From: Scatomonas sp963930955
Lineage (GTDB): Bacteria > Bacillota > Clostridia > Lachnospirales > Lachnospiraceae
Reading direction: 5' to 3'
Length of the DNA stretch: 64,000 nucleotides
Assembly: GCA_963930955.1 (NCBI GenBank)
Contig: OZ006967.1
Coordinates: 2,046,001-2,110,000, forward strand
This document shows, piece by piece, positions 50,597 to 58,999 of this stretch. Below the pieces are notes generated by a model. It was not told the origin of the DNA, ran no database searches, and saw nothing but the letters and a program-made list of their open reading frames with translations. Both the position numbers and the translations under genes were made by a program. How positions within the stretch are numbered: the first letter of the stretch is position 1; the number at the start of each line of letters is the position of its first letter.

Positions 50597-51673
50597 TCAG
50601 AGCAGCTTCAGCAGCGCATCCTGCAGATCCCGGAGCATCTTCTCCAGAGTCTCCCCGGAGTCTTCCGGGGCAGCCTTCTGCCCGGATCCTCTGTTCCCAA
50701 GCTCCTCCAGCAGCTTGCGGCCGGCCTCCAGGGCTTCTTCCGGAAGCAGCAGTCCAAAGGACAGCTGATCCAGCAGATGCACGTACAGGGATACCCCTGT
50801 CACCAGTTCTCCCCTCTGACACAGGCGGTACAGCCGGTCTGAAAAATCCGGGCGGCACAAAGGCCCCTGCTTTTTCTCATAAGCTTCCCACAGAGACTGT
50901 TCAGTGATCCCAAAGCGGTCGATCCGCCGCAGTACCTGATGCTGGCTTTCCCCGGAGAGTCCCGTCTGCAGCCGCAGAGCTTCCTTTACGGCCTCTTTTA
51001 CCGCTCTGCCGATCAATTCTCCCAGTCGGCTGTGCTGGCCGGCATCCGTGAGACAAAGATCCGAATCCCCGTTGCAGACCAGGATCACTCCGTCCGTTCC
51101 CGATCCGGTGGCCAGGCCGGCGGAGTAGCGGCTGGGAGCCATCAGTTCCTGCAGAGCGGCTGTTTTGGCCTCTGTGCAGGTGATCAGCGCCCGGGCCAGG
51201 GTTCCCGGCGTCAGGTCCGTATGGATAAACAGCAGGATGTTGATGGTGCCCCCCTTTTGTTCTTCTCCCTGCTGTGCCCCTTCATCCCAGGAGGCCGGAT
51301 CTCCGGCTCTCCCGCCGTTTTCATCCACCCCGCCGGTAACCAGGGCCGTCACTGCGGTTTTTCCAGAAACTTCTGTTTTGATAGATACATTCTCCATACT
51401 GGCGGAGGTGGAAATCCCGGTGCTGGTAAGAGGATCCAGTCCCAGAGCTGCGGCCGTCTCCCGCAGATGGCCCTGGTAGGTGGGGGCCAGCATCCGGCAG
51501 GGCATGCCGGGCCCCTGGGACATATCGTTATTGAAAACTCCGGTCAGATCCTCCCGGTATCCCCCGTTCAGGGGACTGGTGCTCAGCACACGCCGCTTTC
51601 CCGTAAACGGCACGACGATACATTTCTGATACCGGTGGACCGGATCCCCGTTGGGCAGTTCCGCGATCTGCAT
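50597..51673 (-). CDS. cbiZ: Adenosylcobinamide amidohydrolase CbiZ
   Basis: 358-residue CbiZ-type protein. CbiZ removes the aminopropanol side chain from adenosylcobinamide, giving cobyric acid, so that scavenged or remodelled corrinoids can be rebuilt with another lower ligand. Family stretches: STSASMENVSIKTEV, VTALVTGGVDENGGRAGD, and GTINILLFIHTDLTPGTLAR followed by CTEAKTAALQELM. The C-terminal part after about residue 235 is an additional helical stretch of unknown role. The ATG at 51673 has AAAGGAGGAGCCTTAAG upstream and touches the end of btuD. Confidence 0.88.
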   Translation of the reverse strand: MQIAELPNGDPVHRYQKCIVVPFTGKRRVLSTSPLNGGYREDLTGVFNNDMSQGPGMPCRMLAPTYQGHLRETAAALGLDPLTSTGISTSASMENVSIKTEVSGKTAVTALVTGGVDENGGRAGDPASWDEGAQQGEEQKGGTINILLFIHTDLTPGTLARALITCTEAKTAALQELMAPSRYSAGLATGSGTDGVILVCNGDSDLCLTDAGQHSRLGELIGRAVKEAVKEALRLQTGLSGESQHQVLRRIDRFGITEQSLWEAYEKKQGPLCRPDFSDRLYRLCQRGELVTGVSLYVHLLDQLSFGLLLPEEALEAGRKLLEELGNRGSGQKAAPEDSGETLEKMLRDLQDALLKLL

Positions 51674-51674
51674 C

Positions 51675-52940
51675 TTAAGGCTCCTCCTTTTCTTCCAGAT
51701 GTTCCAGAATAGACAGGAACTCGTCATGGTCTCCAAAGTAAACGATCTTTTTCCGTTCACCCAGCAGCCGCAGCCGCTCTACCAGTGCTCCGCCGGTATA
51801 ATCTTCACTGAGGGCGTTTTTGTGGAAAAAAATCCTCCCTTTCTGTTCCTCCAGACCGGCCAGGTTCTCCAGATTGTTTTTCCCGAAGGGAACGTCCGAG
51901 ACCAGGATCACCTCCGCGTCCTTCATCATGTCCAGATTTCTGGCCTGATCTTCTTCCGATACCGGGGTAAAGGGCGGGATCTCCACATGGGGGATCTGCA
52001 GATACCGGCAGATCTCGCAGTCGTCGCTTCCCTGATTCAGTACGCCGGCGGAAAGCTCATACCCCCGGTCGTCCAGTTCCTCCAGGATCTGCGCCGCTCC
52101 TCCTCCGCCGCAGATCACATGGATCCGCAGGGGCTGGCCGGCTCTCCGCCTGCTGAGCACCCGGATGGGCACAATCTCCGGCTTGTGAAACAGGGGATTT
52201 TCCCGGATCAGAATCTTCATCTGATACAGCTCCTCCATATTCTTCCGGGTAATGATCTGCGCAGGCTCCCCGTCAGCGGCCAGCTGGCCGTCCTTCAGCA
52301 GCAGCATCCGGCTGCAGTACCGGGAGGCCATGTTCACGTCATGGAGGACAGCCAGCACGGTCAGCCCCTGCTCCCGGTTCAGCCGGGAGATCAGTTCCAT
52401 TACCTCCGTCTGATGATGGATATCCAGCGCCGAGGTAGGCTCATCCAGAAGCAGGATCTTGGGCTGCTGGGCCAGGGCTCTGGCCAGCACCACCCGCTGC
52501 TTTTCTCCGCCGCTGAGCTCATTGTAAAGCCGGTTCCGGAATTCCAGTGTATTGGTATCTTCCATGGCCTGCAGAAGGATCTCCTGATCTTCCCGGGTCT
52601 CCCGTTTTCCAAAGCTCTGATAGGGATACCGTCCCATGGCCACCACATCCTCGGCGGTAAAAGCGTACTCCACCGCGTAAGACTGCGGGACCACTGCCGC
52701 CAGTCTGGCCCGCTCTTTTGATTTCAGCTTCTGGCTGTTCCGGCCGCAGAGCAGGATCTGTCCCCCTTCCGTGGGCAGCAGACCGGAGATGCATTTCAGC
52801 AGGGTGGATTTTCCGGCTCCGTTGGAACCGATAAGGGAAACAAATTCCCCCTGCCGGATGGAAAGGCTGATACTCTTCAGCACTTTTTTCTCCCCGTACC
52901 CGGCAGTGACCTCCTGGATCTTCAGCATTTCCTCTTTCAT
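51675..52940 (-). CDS. btuD: Corrinoid ABC importer ATPase BtuD with extra C-terminal domain
   Basis: 421-residue ATPase of a FecCD-type importer. Walker A GSNGAGKST (residues 38-46), signature LSGGEKQR (142-149), Walker B LLLDEP (163-168). After about residue 255 it carries an extra domain of some 165 residues beginning LRIHVICGGGGAAQ, not present in E. coli BtuD but resembling the extension of some archaeal corrinoid ATPases. The ATG at 52940 overlaps the btuC stop (ATGA). The extension may sense or bind a nucleotide or corrinoid-type ligand, which is inference. Confidence 0.88.
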   Translation of the reverse strand: MKEEMLKIQEVTAGYGEKKVLKSISLSIRQGEFVSLIGSNGAGKSTLLKCISGLLPTEGGQILLCGRNSQKLKSKERARLAAVVPQSYAVEYAFTAEDVVAMGRYPYQSFGKRETREDQEILLQAMEDTNTLEFRNRLYNELSGGEKQRVVLARALAQQPKILLLDEPTSALDIHHQTEVMELISRLNREQGLTVLAVLHDVNMASRYCSRMLLLKDGQLAADGEPAQIITRKNMEELYQMKILIRENPLFHKPEIVPIRVLSRRRAGQPLRIHVICGGGGAAQILEELDDRGYELSAGVLNQGSDDCEICRYLQIPHVEIPPFTPVSEEDQARNLDMMKDAEVILVSDVPFGKNNLENLAGLEEQKGRIFFHKNALSEDYTGGALVERLRLLGERKKIVYFGDHDEFLSILEHLEEKEEP

Positions 52941-53971
52941 CCCGCAGCCCCTCCTCTCCTGGATTTCCACAGCAGATACAGGAAGAAGGGACCGCCGCAG
53001 GCCGCTGTGATAATGCCCACGGGGATCTCCTGGGTGATCAGGCTTCTGGCCGCCGTATCGCAGAGGATCAGAAAAGTCCCCCCGAAAACCAGGGATACCG
53101 GCATCAGGATCCTGTGCTTTGGGCCGGTAAACAGCCGGACCACATGAGGCACCAGCAGTCCCACAAAGCCGATGATCCCTGTGGCGGATACCACCGCCGC
53201 CGTCACAATGCTGGACACCACCAGGACTTTTTTCTTGACCGCTTCCACATTGACTCCCAGCTGCACCGCCGTATCCTCCCCCAGCAGCATAATGTCCAGT
53301 TCCCTGGCGGAGGTCATCAAAAGAAAGATCCCCAGGACCACATAGGGCAGGATAATGAGGATCTGGGTCCAGCCTTTTCCATTCAGACTTCCCATGGTCC
53401 AGAACATGATCTGATCCATGCTCTGCTGGTTAAACAGCATGATCAGTGACATAAAGGCGGAAAGGCTCTGATTTACGGCGATTCCGGAAAGGATCAGGCT
53501 GGCGATGGGCACCTTCCTTCCGGTCCTGGAAATGGTATAGACCAGAAACACCGTCAGAAGGGCGCCGGCAAAGGCCAGCATCGTAGTGCCGGATAAACCG
53601 GCGATATTTCCGGAGGCGTTCAGCACAATGCCAATGGCCGCTCCCAGGGCCGCCCCGGAGGAAATTCCCAGAATATAGGGATCTGCCATGGGATTTTTAA
53701 AGATCCCCTGGTAGCTGGAGCCGCAGACCGCCAGGGCCGCCCCGGTCAGGAACCCTAAAAGCACCCGGGGAAGGCGGACGTCACGGATGATGGCGATGCT
53801 CCCCTGGGAGATTCCTTCCAGATCCACGGGAATGTGAAAGATCTCCCGCAGCAGGATCCGGTTAGTCTCCCCCGGAGAAATAGAAGCGGCCCCCAGTACT
53901 GTACACAGGTAGATCAGCAGAATACAGCCCGCTATGGCCAAAAGCAGGGCCAGTTTTTTTCTTTTTCGCAT
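52937..53971 (-). CDS. btuC: Corrinoid ABC importer permease BtuC
   Basis: 344-residue FecCD/BtuC-type permease with about ten membrane helices. Typical stretches: RLPRVLLGFLTGAALAVCGS, ILGISSGAALGAAIGIV, and ATGIIGFVGLLVPHVVRLFT. The company of CbiZ and a BtuF-like lipoprotein favours corrinoids rather than iron-siderophores as cargo. It follows the binding-protein gene after a small hairpin. Confidence 0.88.
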   Translation of the reverse strand: MRKRKKLALLLAIAGCILLIYLCTVLGAASISPGETNRILLREIFHIPVDLEGISQGSIAIIRDVRLPRVLLGFLTGAALAVCGSSYQGIFKNPMADPYILGISSGAALGAAIGIVLNASGNIAGLSGTTMLAFAGALLTVFLVYTISRTGRKVPIASLILSGIAVNQSLSAFMSLIMLFNQQSMDQIMFWTMGSLNGKGWTQILIILPYVVLGIFLLMTSARELDIMLLGEDTAVQLGVNVEAVKKKVLVVSSIVTAAVVSATGIIGFVGLLVPHVVRLFTGPKHRILMPVSLVFGGTFLILCDTAARSLITQEIPVGIITAACGGPFFLYLLWKSRRGGAAG

Positions 53972-53994
53972 ACTTCTTCCTCTGCATCAGAAAA

Positions 53995-54014
53995 GACGCC
54001 GCAAAGAGGGCGTC
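53995..54014 (-). terminator. Small hairpin between btuF and btuC
   Basis: On the minus strand GACGCC pairs with GGCGTC around an 8-base loop and is followed by TTTTCTG. It may reduce read-through, giving more binding protein than permease. Confidence 0.5.
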
Positions 54015-54038
54015 CTCCTGATCTTCTTTTTCTGTATT

Positions 54039-55061
54039 TCAGGCAAACAGCTCCGGATAGATCTGTTCCGCCAGAAGTCTGGTGCCCTCTGCCAGCCGGG
54101 GGCCGGCTCTCTGGATCATGTCGGCTTCCGGAGACAGGCCGTCATAAAAGATGATCTGATCCTTCTGAATACATTCCAGAGAAGAAAGGCCGGAGACCGT
54201 CTTCAGCTCTTCCGGAGTGGTAAACAGAGAGATATATACATCCGGATCACTCTCAATAATGGTTTCCAGGGAAAGCTGGGGCCACATTTCGCCGGTTTCC
54301 GCGGCGATATTCCGAACGCCTATGTCCTCCAGCATATTGCCAAGAAGAGATCCCGGACCTGCGCTGTAATACCCGCCCAGATCCACAAAGGCGGATTTCT
54401 CCTCTGTTTTTCCCGCAAGGATGCCCTGCAGCTCTTCCATTTCCGCTTCCATGCCGTCGGTAATCTCCTTTGCTTCCCGGTTCAGGTTCAGCACCTGCCC
54501 GGCGGTCAGGATATTTTCCTCCACCCCTTCCAGATCGCTGGCAGCGAAAACGATCACCTTGGCGCCGGCATTCTCCACCTGGCTGCGGATGGAATCATCC
54601 ATGTAATCGGACGCAAAGATCACATCCGGCTCCATGGAGATGATCAGCTCTGTGTTGGGGGAGGCATAGGTTCCGATGGAGGGTACCTCCGCCGCCTCTT
54701 CCGGGTAACTGCAGTAATCCGTCCGGCCTACGATCCGTTCATCCGCCCCCAGGGCGAAAAGAGTTTCTGTATTGGCCGGGGAGAGGGACACCACCCGCTC
54801 CGGCTGGCTCTCTATGGTCACAGAATTTCCCAGGTCGTCGGTGATCGTCAGGGGATACTGGGTTTCTTCCCCTGCCGTCTCCCCCTGTTCTTCCCCGGAA
54901 CTCCCGGATACTTCGCCGCTGGCCCCGGAAATTTCCGCGCCCTCCGACGGGCTTTCCACGGAAGCTCCCTCTGTGTTTCCCTCCTGGGAAGAGGACCCGC
55001 AGCCTGCCCCGGCAGCTGCCAGAATGAAGACCGATACAGCCGCAAGAATTTTTCTTTTCAT
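54039..55061 (-). CDS. btuF: Corrinoid-binding lipoprotein BtuF
   Basis: 340-residue binding lipoprotein of the BtuF/FecB type. The lipobox is AGAGC (Cys at residue 21), followed by a Ser/Glu/Gly-rich linker (about 25-70). The folded part carries ERVVSLSPANTETLFALGAD near residue 88, the mark of BtuF/TroA-like proteins. It feeds BtuC-BtuD. Iron-siderophore binding cannot be excluded from this gene alone, but cbiZ in the same unit favours corrinoids. No riboswitch lies in the 54 bases upstream; its promoter may be that of the his operon. Confidence 0.87.
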   Translation of the reverse strand: MKRKILAAVSVFILAAAGAGCGSSSQEGNTEGASVESPSEGAEISGASGEVSGSSGEEQGETAGEETQYPLTITDDLGNSVTIESQPERVVSLSPANTETLFALGADERIVGRTDYCSYPEEAAEVPSIGTYASPNTELIISMEPDVIFASDYMDDSIRSQVENAGAKVIVFAASDLEGVEENILTAGQVLNLNREAKEITDGMEAEMEELQGILAGKTEEKSAFVDLGGYYSAGPGSLLGNMLEDIGVRNIAAETGEMWPQLSLETIIESDPDVYISLFTTPEELKTVSGLSSLECIQKDQIIFYDGLSPEADMIQRAGPRLAEGTRLLAEQIYPELFA

Positions 55062-55115
55062 AATAAACCTCCTGAAATCCTGTTTCGAAAGGATTTAATT
55101 TTCTTTTCAAGTTCT

Positions 55116-56381
55116 TCAGCGTCTTGCCAGTTCCCGGGTAATATCCTCCCAGCTGACGCCTTTTTCCGCCATCAATACCATCACATGATAAAGAAAATCA
55201 GAAATCTCATACTTAATCTCCTCTTTATCGGGGTTCTTGGCAGCAATGACAATTTCCGTACACTCTTCCCCCACTTTTTTCAGGATCTTGTCGATTCCTT
55301 TTTCAAAAAGATAATTGGTGTAGGAGCCCTCCTTCGGATGGATCTTCCGGTCCTGAATCACCGCAAAGACATTCTCAAAAACCTTCAGGGGGTTGGTATC
55401 ATTGTACTCCTTCCGTGCCAGTTCCCGATAGAAGCAGGATCTGTTCCCCGTATGGCAGGCAGCCCCGATCTGGGATACCTTGGCAAGCAGAGTATCGTTA
55501 TCGCAGTCAATGGACAGGGATTTTACATACTGAAAATGACCGGAGGTCAGTCCCTTCACCCAAAGTTCCCTGCGGCTGCGGCTCCAATAAGTCATTTTTC
55601 CGGTGGCCAGGGTGGTCTCATAAGCCTCCCGGTTCATGTAGGCCAGCATCAGCACTTCCTCCGTCCTGTAATCCTGGACAATACAGGGAATCAGTCCGTC
55701 GCTGTTCAGCTTAAATTCCTCCCAGGGAATACGGCTCTCAAAAGTATTTACAGAAATCCCTTTCTTCTTCAGAGCCGCTTTCAGTTCCATAAAATTGCTC
55801 TCTTCCAGAACGGCTCCGGTCACAGCGTCTACCCAGGGGCTGCAGAGCAGATCTTCCGCTTCCCCCTGATCAGCCAGAACCAGAACAGGAAGCCCGGTCA
55901 ATTCTGCCAGTCTCTCCTGCAGTCCCTCGTTACAGAGAAGCATGCCGGCATATTCCCGAAGAGCTTCGGAAGATTCCCGGCCTGTCTCTAAATCAGGCAG
56001 GTAAACGACAATTTTATCTTTTCCGAATTTCTGGGATACTTCTTTTAAAATCTCCCGGTTTCCCGGTTTTGCGAAATTCAGAACGGCTCTGCGGCAGCCT
56101 GCATAAATCAGCTTCTTTACATCCTCCATGCGCTTTACATTTCCTGCGCCGATCACCGGCACCTCCGCGGCATCGCAGATCTTCTTAATCACTTCCAGGG
56201 CCCGCTCGTGCTCCGGATCCCCCTCTGAAAGATCAAAAACCAGCACCTGATCGGCTCCCTGATTCCCATAATGGGCCGCCAGTTTCACCGGATCGGATTC
56301 CGTCAGAGGACGCCTGTCCTTAAAATTTTTTACTGCCTGTTCCTTCTGCAGAAACAGACAGGGAATCATCTGTTTTTTCAT
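55116..56381 (-). CDS. hisIE: HisIE with an extra N-terminal HisF-like domain
   Basis: 421-residue fusion. The C-terminal half has phosphoribosyl-AMP cyclohydrolase (EVLMLAYMNREAYETT, YWSRSRRELWVKG, with Cys in DCDNDTLL and HTGNRSCFY) and phosphoribosyl-ATP pyrophosphatase (KKVGEECTEIVIAAKN, DFLYHVMVLM). The first 215 residues form a HisA/HisF-type barrel. In HisF the catalytic Asp stands in IPCLD; here it is IPCLFLQ, so the barrel is probably not a working cyclase. Steps two and three of histidine synthesis should be intact. Last gene of the his unit. Confidence 0.9.
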   Translation of the reverse strand: MKKQMIPCLFLQKEQAVKNFKDRRPLTESDPVKLAAHYGNQGADQVLVFDLSEGDPEHERALEVIKKICDAAEVPVIGAGNVKRMEDVKKLIYAGCRRAVLNFAKPGNREILKEVSQKFGKDKIVVYLPDLETGRESSEALREYAGMLLCNEGLQERLAELTGLPVLVLADQGEAEDLLCSPWVDAVTGAVLEESNFMELKAALKKKGISVNTFESRIPWEEFKLNSDGLIPCIVQDYRTEEVLMLAYMNREAYETTLATGKMTYWSRSRRELWVKGLTSGHFQYVKSLSIDCDNDTLLAKVSQIGAACHTGNRSCFYRELARKEYNDTNPLKVFENVFAVIQDRKIHPKEGSYTNYLFEKGIDKILKKVGEECTEIVIAAKNPDKEEIKYEISDFLYHVMVLMAEKGVSWEDITRELARR

Positions 56382-56395
56382 GTACCTATTTCTCC

Positions 56396-56986
56396 TTATT
56401 CCAGGCTTCCTTTTGTAGAAAGCACATCCTTGATCCTGGGATCGAAAGAAGAAGCCTCATCCAGGGCCTTGGCAAAGGCTTTAAAAAGAGCTTCCGCCAT
56501 ATGATGGCTGTTAAAACCGGACAAAATTTTCATGTGGAGGTTCATTCCGCAGGTATAAGAAACTGCGTAAAAAAACTCCCGTACCATTTCACTTCCCATA
56601 TCCCCCAGCCGTTCCGCAGGGAATTCTCCCTGGAAAGAAAAATAAGGCCTTCCTCCCAGATCAATGGCGCAAAGCACCAGGGCTTCATCCATGGGAAGCA
56701 GACAGCTTCCGTAGCGGCGGATTCCCTTTTTATCACCCAGTGCCCTGCGGATCGCATTTCCCAGGACGATTCCCGTATCTTCTACGGTGTGGTGGTCGTC
56801 CACCTCCAGATCCCCGCCTACGGTCACATCCAGATCAAAAAGGCCGTGTCTGGCGAACCCGGCCAGCATGTGGTCAAAAAATCCCACGCCTGTGCGGATC
56901 TTGGAAACTCCGCTTCCATCCAGCTCCAGTTTCATGGCAATATCTGTTTCCCTGGTAGTTCTGAACTCTTCCGCTGTTCTTGACAT
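56396..56986 (-). CDS. hisB: Imidazoleglycerol-phosphate dehydratase
   Basis: 196-residue HisB, the sixth step of histidine synthesis. Metal-binding motifs: GFFDHMLAGFARHGLFDL, DDHHTVEDTGI, and SGFNSHHMAEALFKAFAKAL. The start at 56986 is chosen as AAAGGAGTCCTGAG precedes it; it begins one base before the end of hisD. Confidence 0.97.
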   Translation of the reverse strand: MSRTAEEFRTTRETDIAMKLELDGSGVSKIRTGVGFFDHMLAGFARHGLFDLDVTVGGDLEVDDHHTVEDTGIVLGNAIRRALGDKKGIRRYGSCLLPMDEALVLCAIDLGGRPYFSFQGEFPAERLGDMGSEMVREFFYAVSYTCGMNLHMKILSGFNSHHMAEALFKAFAKALDEASSFDPRIKDVLSTKGSLE

Positions 56987-56987
56987 C

Positions 56988-58289
56988 TCAGGACTCCTTT
57001 CCTTCAAACCGCACGGCAATGGCGTTGGCGTGGGCGGTCAGCTGTTCGCACCTGGCAAACTGCTCAATATCTCTGTGAATCTCTTCCAAAGCTTCCCGGG
57101 AGTAATAAATAACGCTGGATTTCTTCACAAAATCATCCACTGAAAGAGGTGAAAAGAATTTTGCCGTACCATTGGTGGGCAGCACATGGTTCGGTCCCGC
57201 AAAATAGTCTCCCAATGGCTCGCAGCTGTATTCTCCCAGGAATATGGCCCCTGCGTTGCGGATTTTTGTCATAGCCTCAAAGGGATCAGAAAGCACGATC
57301 TCCAGATGCTCCGGCGCTATGGCGTTTACCGTATCAATGGCTTCCTGACGGTCTGCTGCCACCAGGATATATCCGAAATTGTCCAGGGATTTTTCCATGA
57401 TGGCCCGGCGGGACAGTTTTTTCAGGTATTCATCGATTTCCCCGGAAACCGCCTCTCCAAAAGCCCGGCTGGTAGTTACCAGAATGGCGGAAGCCATTTC
57501 GTCATGCTCCGCCTGGGAGAGCAGATCCGCCGCCACATAGCGGGCATTGGCGGTCTCGTCCGCCAGAACGGTAATCTCGCTGGGACCTGCGATAGAATCA
57601 ATGCTTACATTGCCGTAAACTGCTTTCTTTGCCAGCGCCACATAAATATTTCCGGGGCCTACAATCTTATCCACCTTTGGAATGCTTTCTGTTCCGAAAG
57701 CCAGGGCGGCAATGGCCTGGGCCCCTCCTGCTTTATAAATCTGGTCCACGCCTGCCTCATGAGCGGAAACCAGCACTGCCGGATTTACCTTTCCCTCTCC
57801 GTTGCAGGGCGTTGTCATGACGATCTGGGAAACTCCCGCCACTTTGGCAGGGACAATATTCATCAGCACGGAAGAAGGGTAAACCGCCTTTCCGCCAGGT
57901 ACATAGACCCCTACCCGGGCCATGGGAGTTACCTTCTGTCCCAGAAGGGTTCCCTTTTCCGTAGTATGAAACCAGCTATTTTGCTTTTGCCGCTCATGGT
58001 AATCCCGGATATTTACCAGGGCTTTGCGGATGACTTCCGTCAGCTTCTCATCTACCAGATCATAAGCCTCCCGGATCTCCTCCGGCGTCACCCGGACCGT
58101 ATCTTTGTTCAGCTTCGCCCGGTCAAATTTTTCTGTGTAAGCGAACAGCGCTTCATCCCCTTTTTCCCTGACCGCGGAAATAATCTCCGCTACAGAGGCT
58201 TCAAATGCGCCGTACTGGGTAGGGCTGCGCTTTAAAAGATTCTCCAGAATATCCTTTTTGGTATCTTCCGTCAACGTAACAATTCTCAT
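56988..58289 (-). CDS. hisD: Histidinol dehydrogenase
   Basis: 433-residue zinc enzyme making histidine from histidinol in two NAD-dependent steps. Typical stretches: VGVYVPGGKAVYPSSVLMN, VDKIVGPGNIYVALAKKAVYG, IDSIAGPSEITVLADETAN and LSQAEHDEMA. Length is usual. GGAGACAAGAGATC lies before the ATG. Confidence 0.98.
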   Translation of the reverse strand: MRIVTLTEDTKKDILENLLKRSPTQYGAFEASVAEIISAVREKGDEALFAYTEKFDRAKLNKDTVRVTPEEIREAYDLVDEKLTEVIRKALVNIRDYHERQKQNSWFHTTEKGTLLGQKVTPMARVGVYVPGGKAVYPSSVLMNIVPAKVAGVSQIVMTTPCNGEGKVNPAVLVSAHEAGVDQIYKAGGAQAIAALAFGTESIPKVDKIVGPGNIYVALAKKAVYGNVSIDSIAGPSEITVLADETANARYVAADLLSQAEHDEMASAILVTTSRAFGEAVSGEIDEYLKKLSRRAIMEKSLDNFGYILVAADRQEAIDTVNAIAPEHLEIVLSDPFEAMTKIRNAGAIFLGEYSCEPLGDYFAGPNHVLPTNGTAKFFSPLSVDDFVKKSSVIYYSREALEEIHRDIEQFARCEQLTAHANAIAVRFEGKES

Positions 58290-58306
58290 GATCTCTTGTC
58301 TCCTTT

Positions 58307-58960
58307 TTATGCCTGGGCCGCTTCCGACACCATCCGCTTCATATTTCGGATCAGCTCTGTGATCCGCCCGTTTTCCATCCGCATGCTCACAGGATTAACT
58401 ACCATCCTGGCTGACAAGGGGCAGATCTCCTCCAGAACCTGAAGCCCGTTTTCCCGGAGGGTGCTGCCGGTCTCTACAATATCCACGATCACCTCGGACA
58501 GCCCCACAATGGGCGCCAGTTCTATGGAGCCATTCAGCTTGATGATCTCCACAGTCTGGTTCTTCTTGTTGTAAAAATAATCCTTCGCAATTCCCGGATA
58601 CTTTGTGGCAACCCGGATCAGCTGGTTATGATTCAGGTATTCCCGGGCGCTTTCCGGACCGCAGATGCACATGCGGCAGGCGCCGAACCCCAGATCCAGC
58701 ACTTCATAGATCTTCCGGCCTTCTTCCATGATGGTATCCTTGCCTACGATACCAATATCGGCAGCCCCGTATTCTACATACGTGGGAACGTCCGGGCCCT
58801 TAGCCAGAAAAAACTTTAACTTTTTTTCCTCATTTACAAAAATCAGCTTCCTGGAACTTTTATCTTTCATTTCCTGGCATGTGATTCCCATACCCTCCAG
58901 CAATTCCAGGGTTTTATATGCCAAACGCCCTTTGGTCAGGGCAAAGGTTAAATATCTCAT
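58307..58960 (-). CDS. hisG: ATP phosphoribosyltransferase, short form (HisG)
   Basis: 217-residue short HisG, first enzyme of histidine synthesis. Short forms lack the regulatory C-terminal domain and need HisZ, encoded just upstream. Motifs: LTFALTKGRLAYKTLELL, AADIGIVGKDTIMEEGRKIYE, and EIIKLNGSIELAPIVGLSEVIVDIVETGSTL. Second gene of the his unit. Confidence 0.97.
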   Translation of the reverse strand: MRYLTFALTKGRLAYKTLELLEGMGITCQEMKDKSSRKLIFVNEEKKLKFFLAKGPDVPTYVEYGAADIGIVGKDTIMEEGRKIYEVLDLGFGACRMCICGPESAREYLNHNQLIRVATKYPGIAKDYFYNKKNQTVEIIKLNGSIELAPIVGLSEVIVDIVETGSTLRENGLQVLEEICPLSARMVVNPVSMRMENGRITELIRNMKRMVSEAAQA

Positions 58961-58999
58961 CTCTGATCTGTCCTCTTCTTTTCTGTAGAGTCCCGCCCT

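Noticed and set aside
55062..55115. Second cobalamin riboswitch before btuF
   Set aside because: The gap is far too short for the aptamer, and no B12 box is seen; none is visible in the gap at 46553-46639 either.
53934..55991. Long plus-strand open frame of 685 codons
   Set aside because: It lies opposite btuF and hisIE, which have clear families and ribosome sites. The frame is a codon-bias shadow, with composition rich in Arg, Gly and Phe and no known domain.
57186..58235. Plus-strand frame of 349 codons inside hisD
   Set aside because: Shadow of a highly conserved enzyme in an opposite frame.
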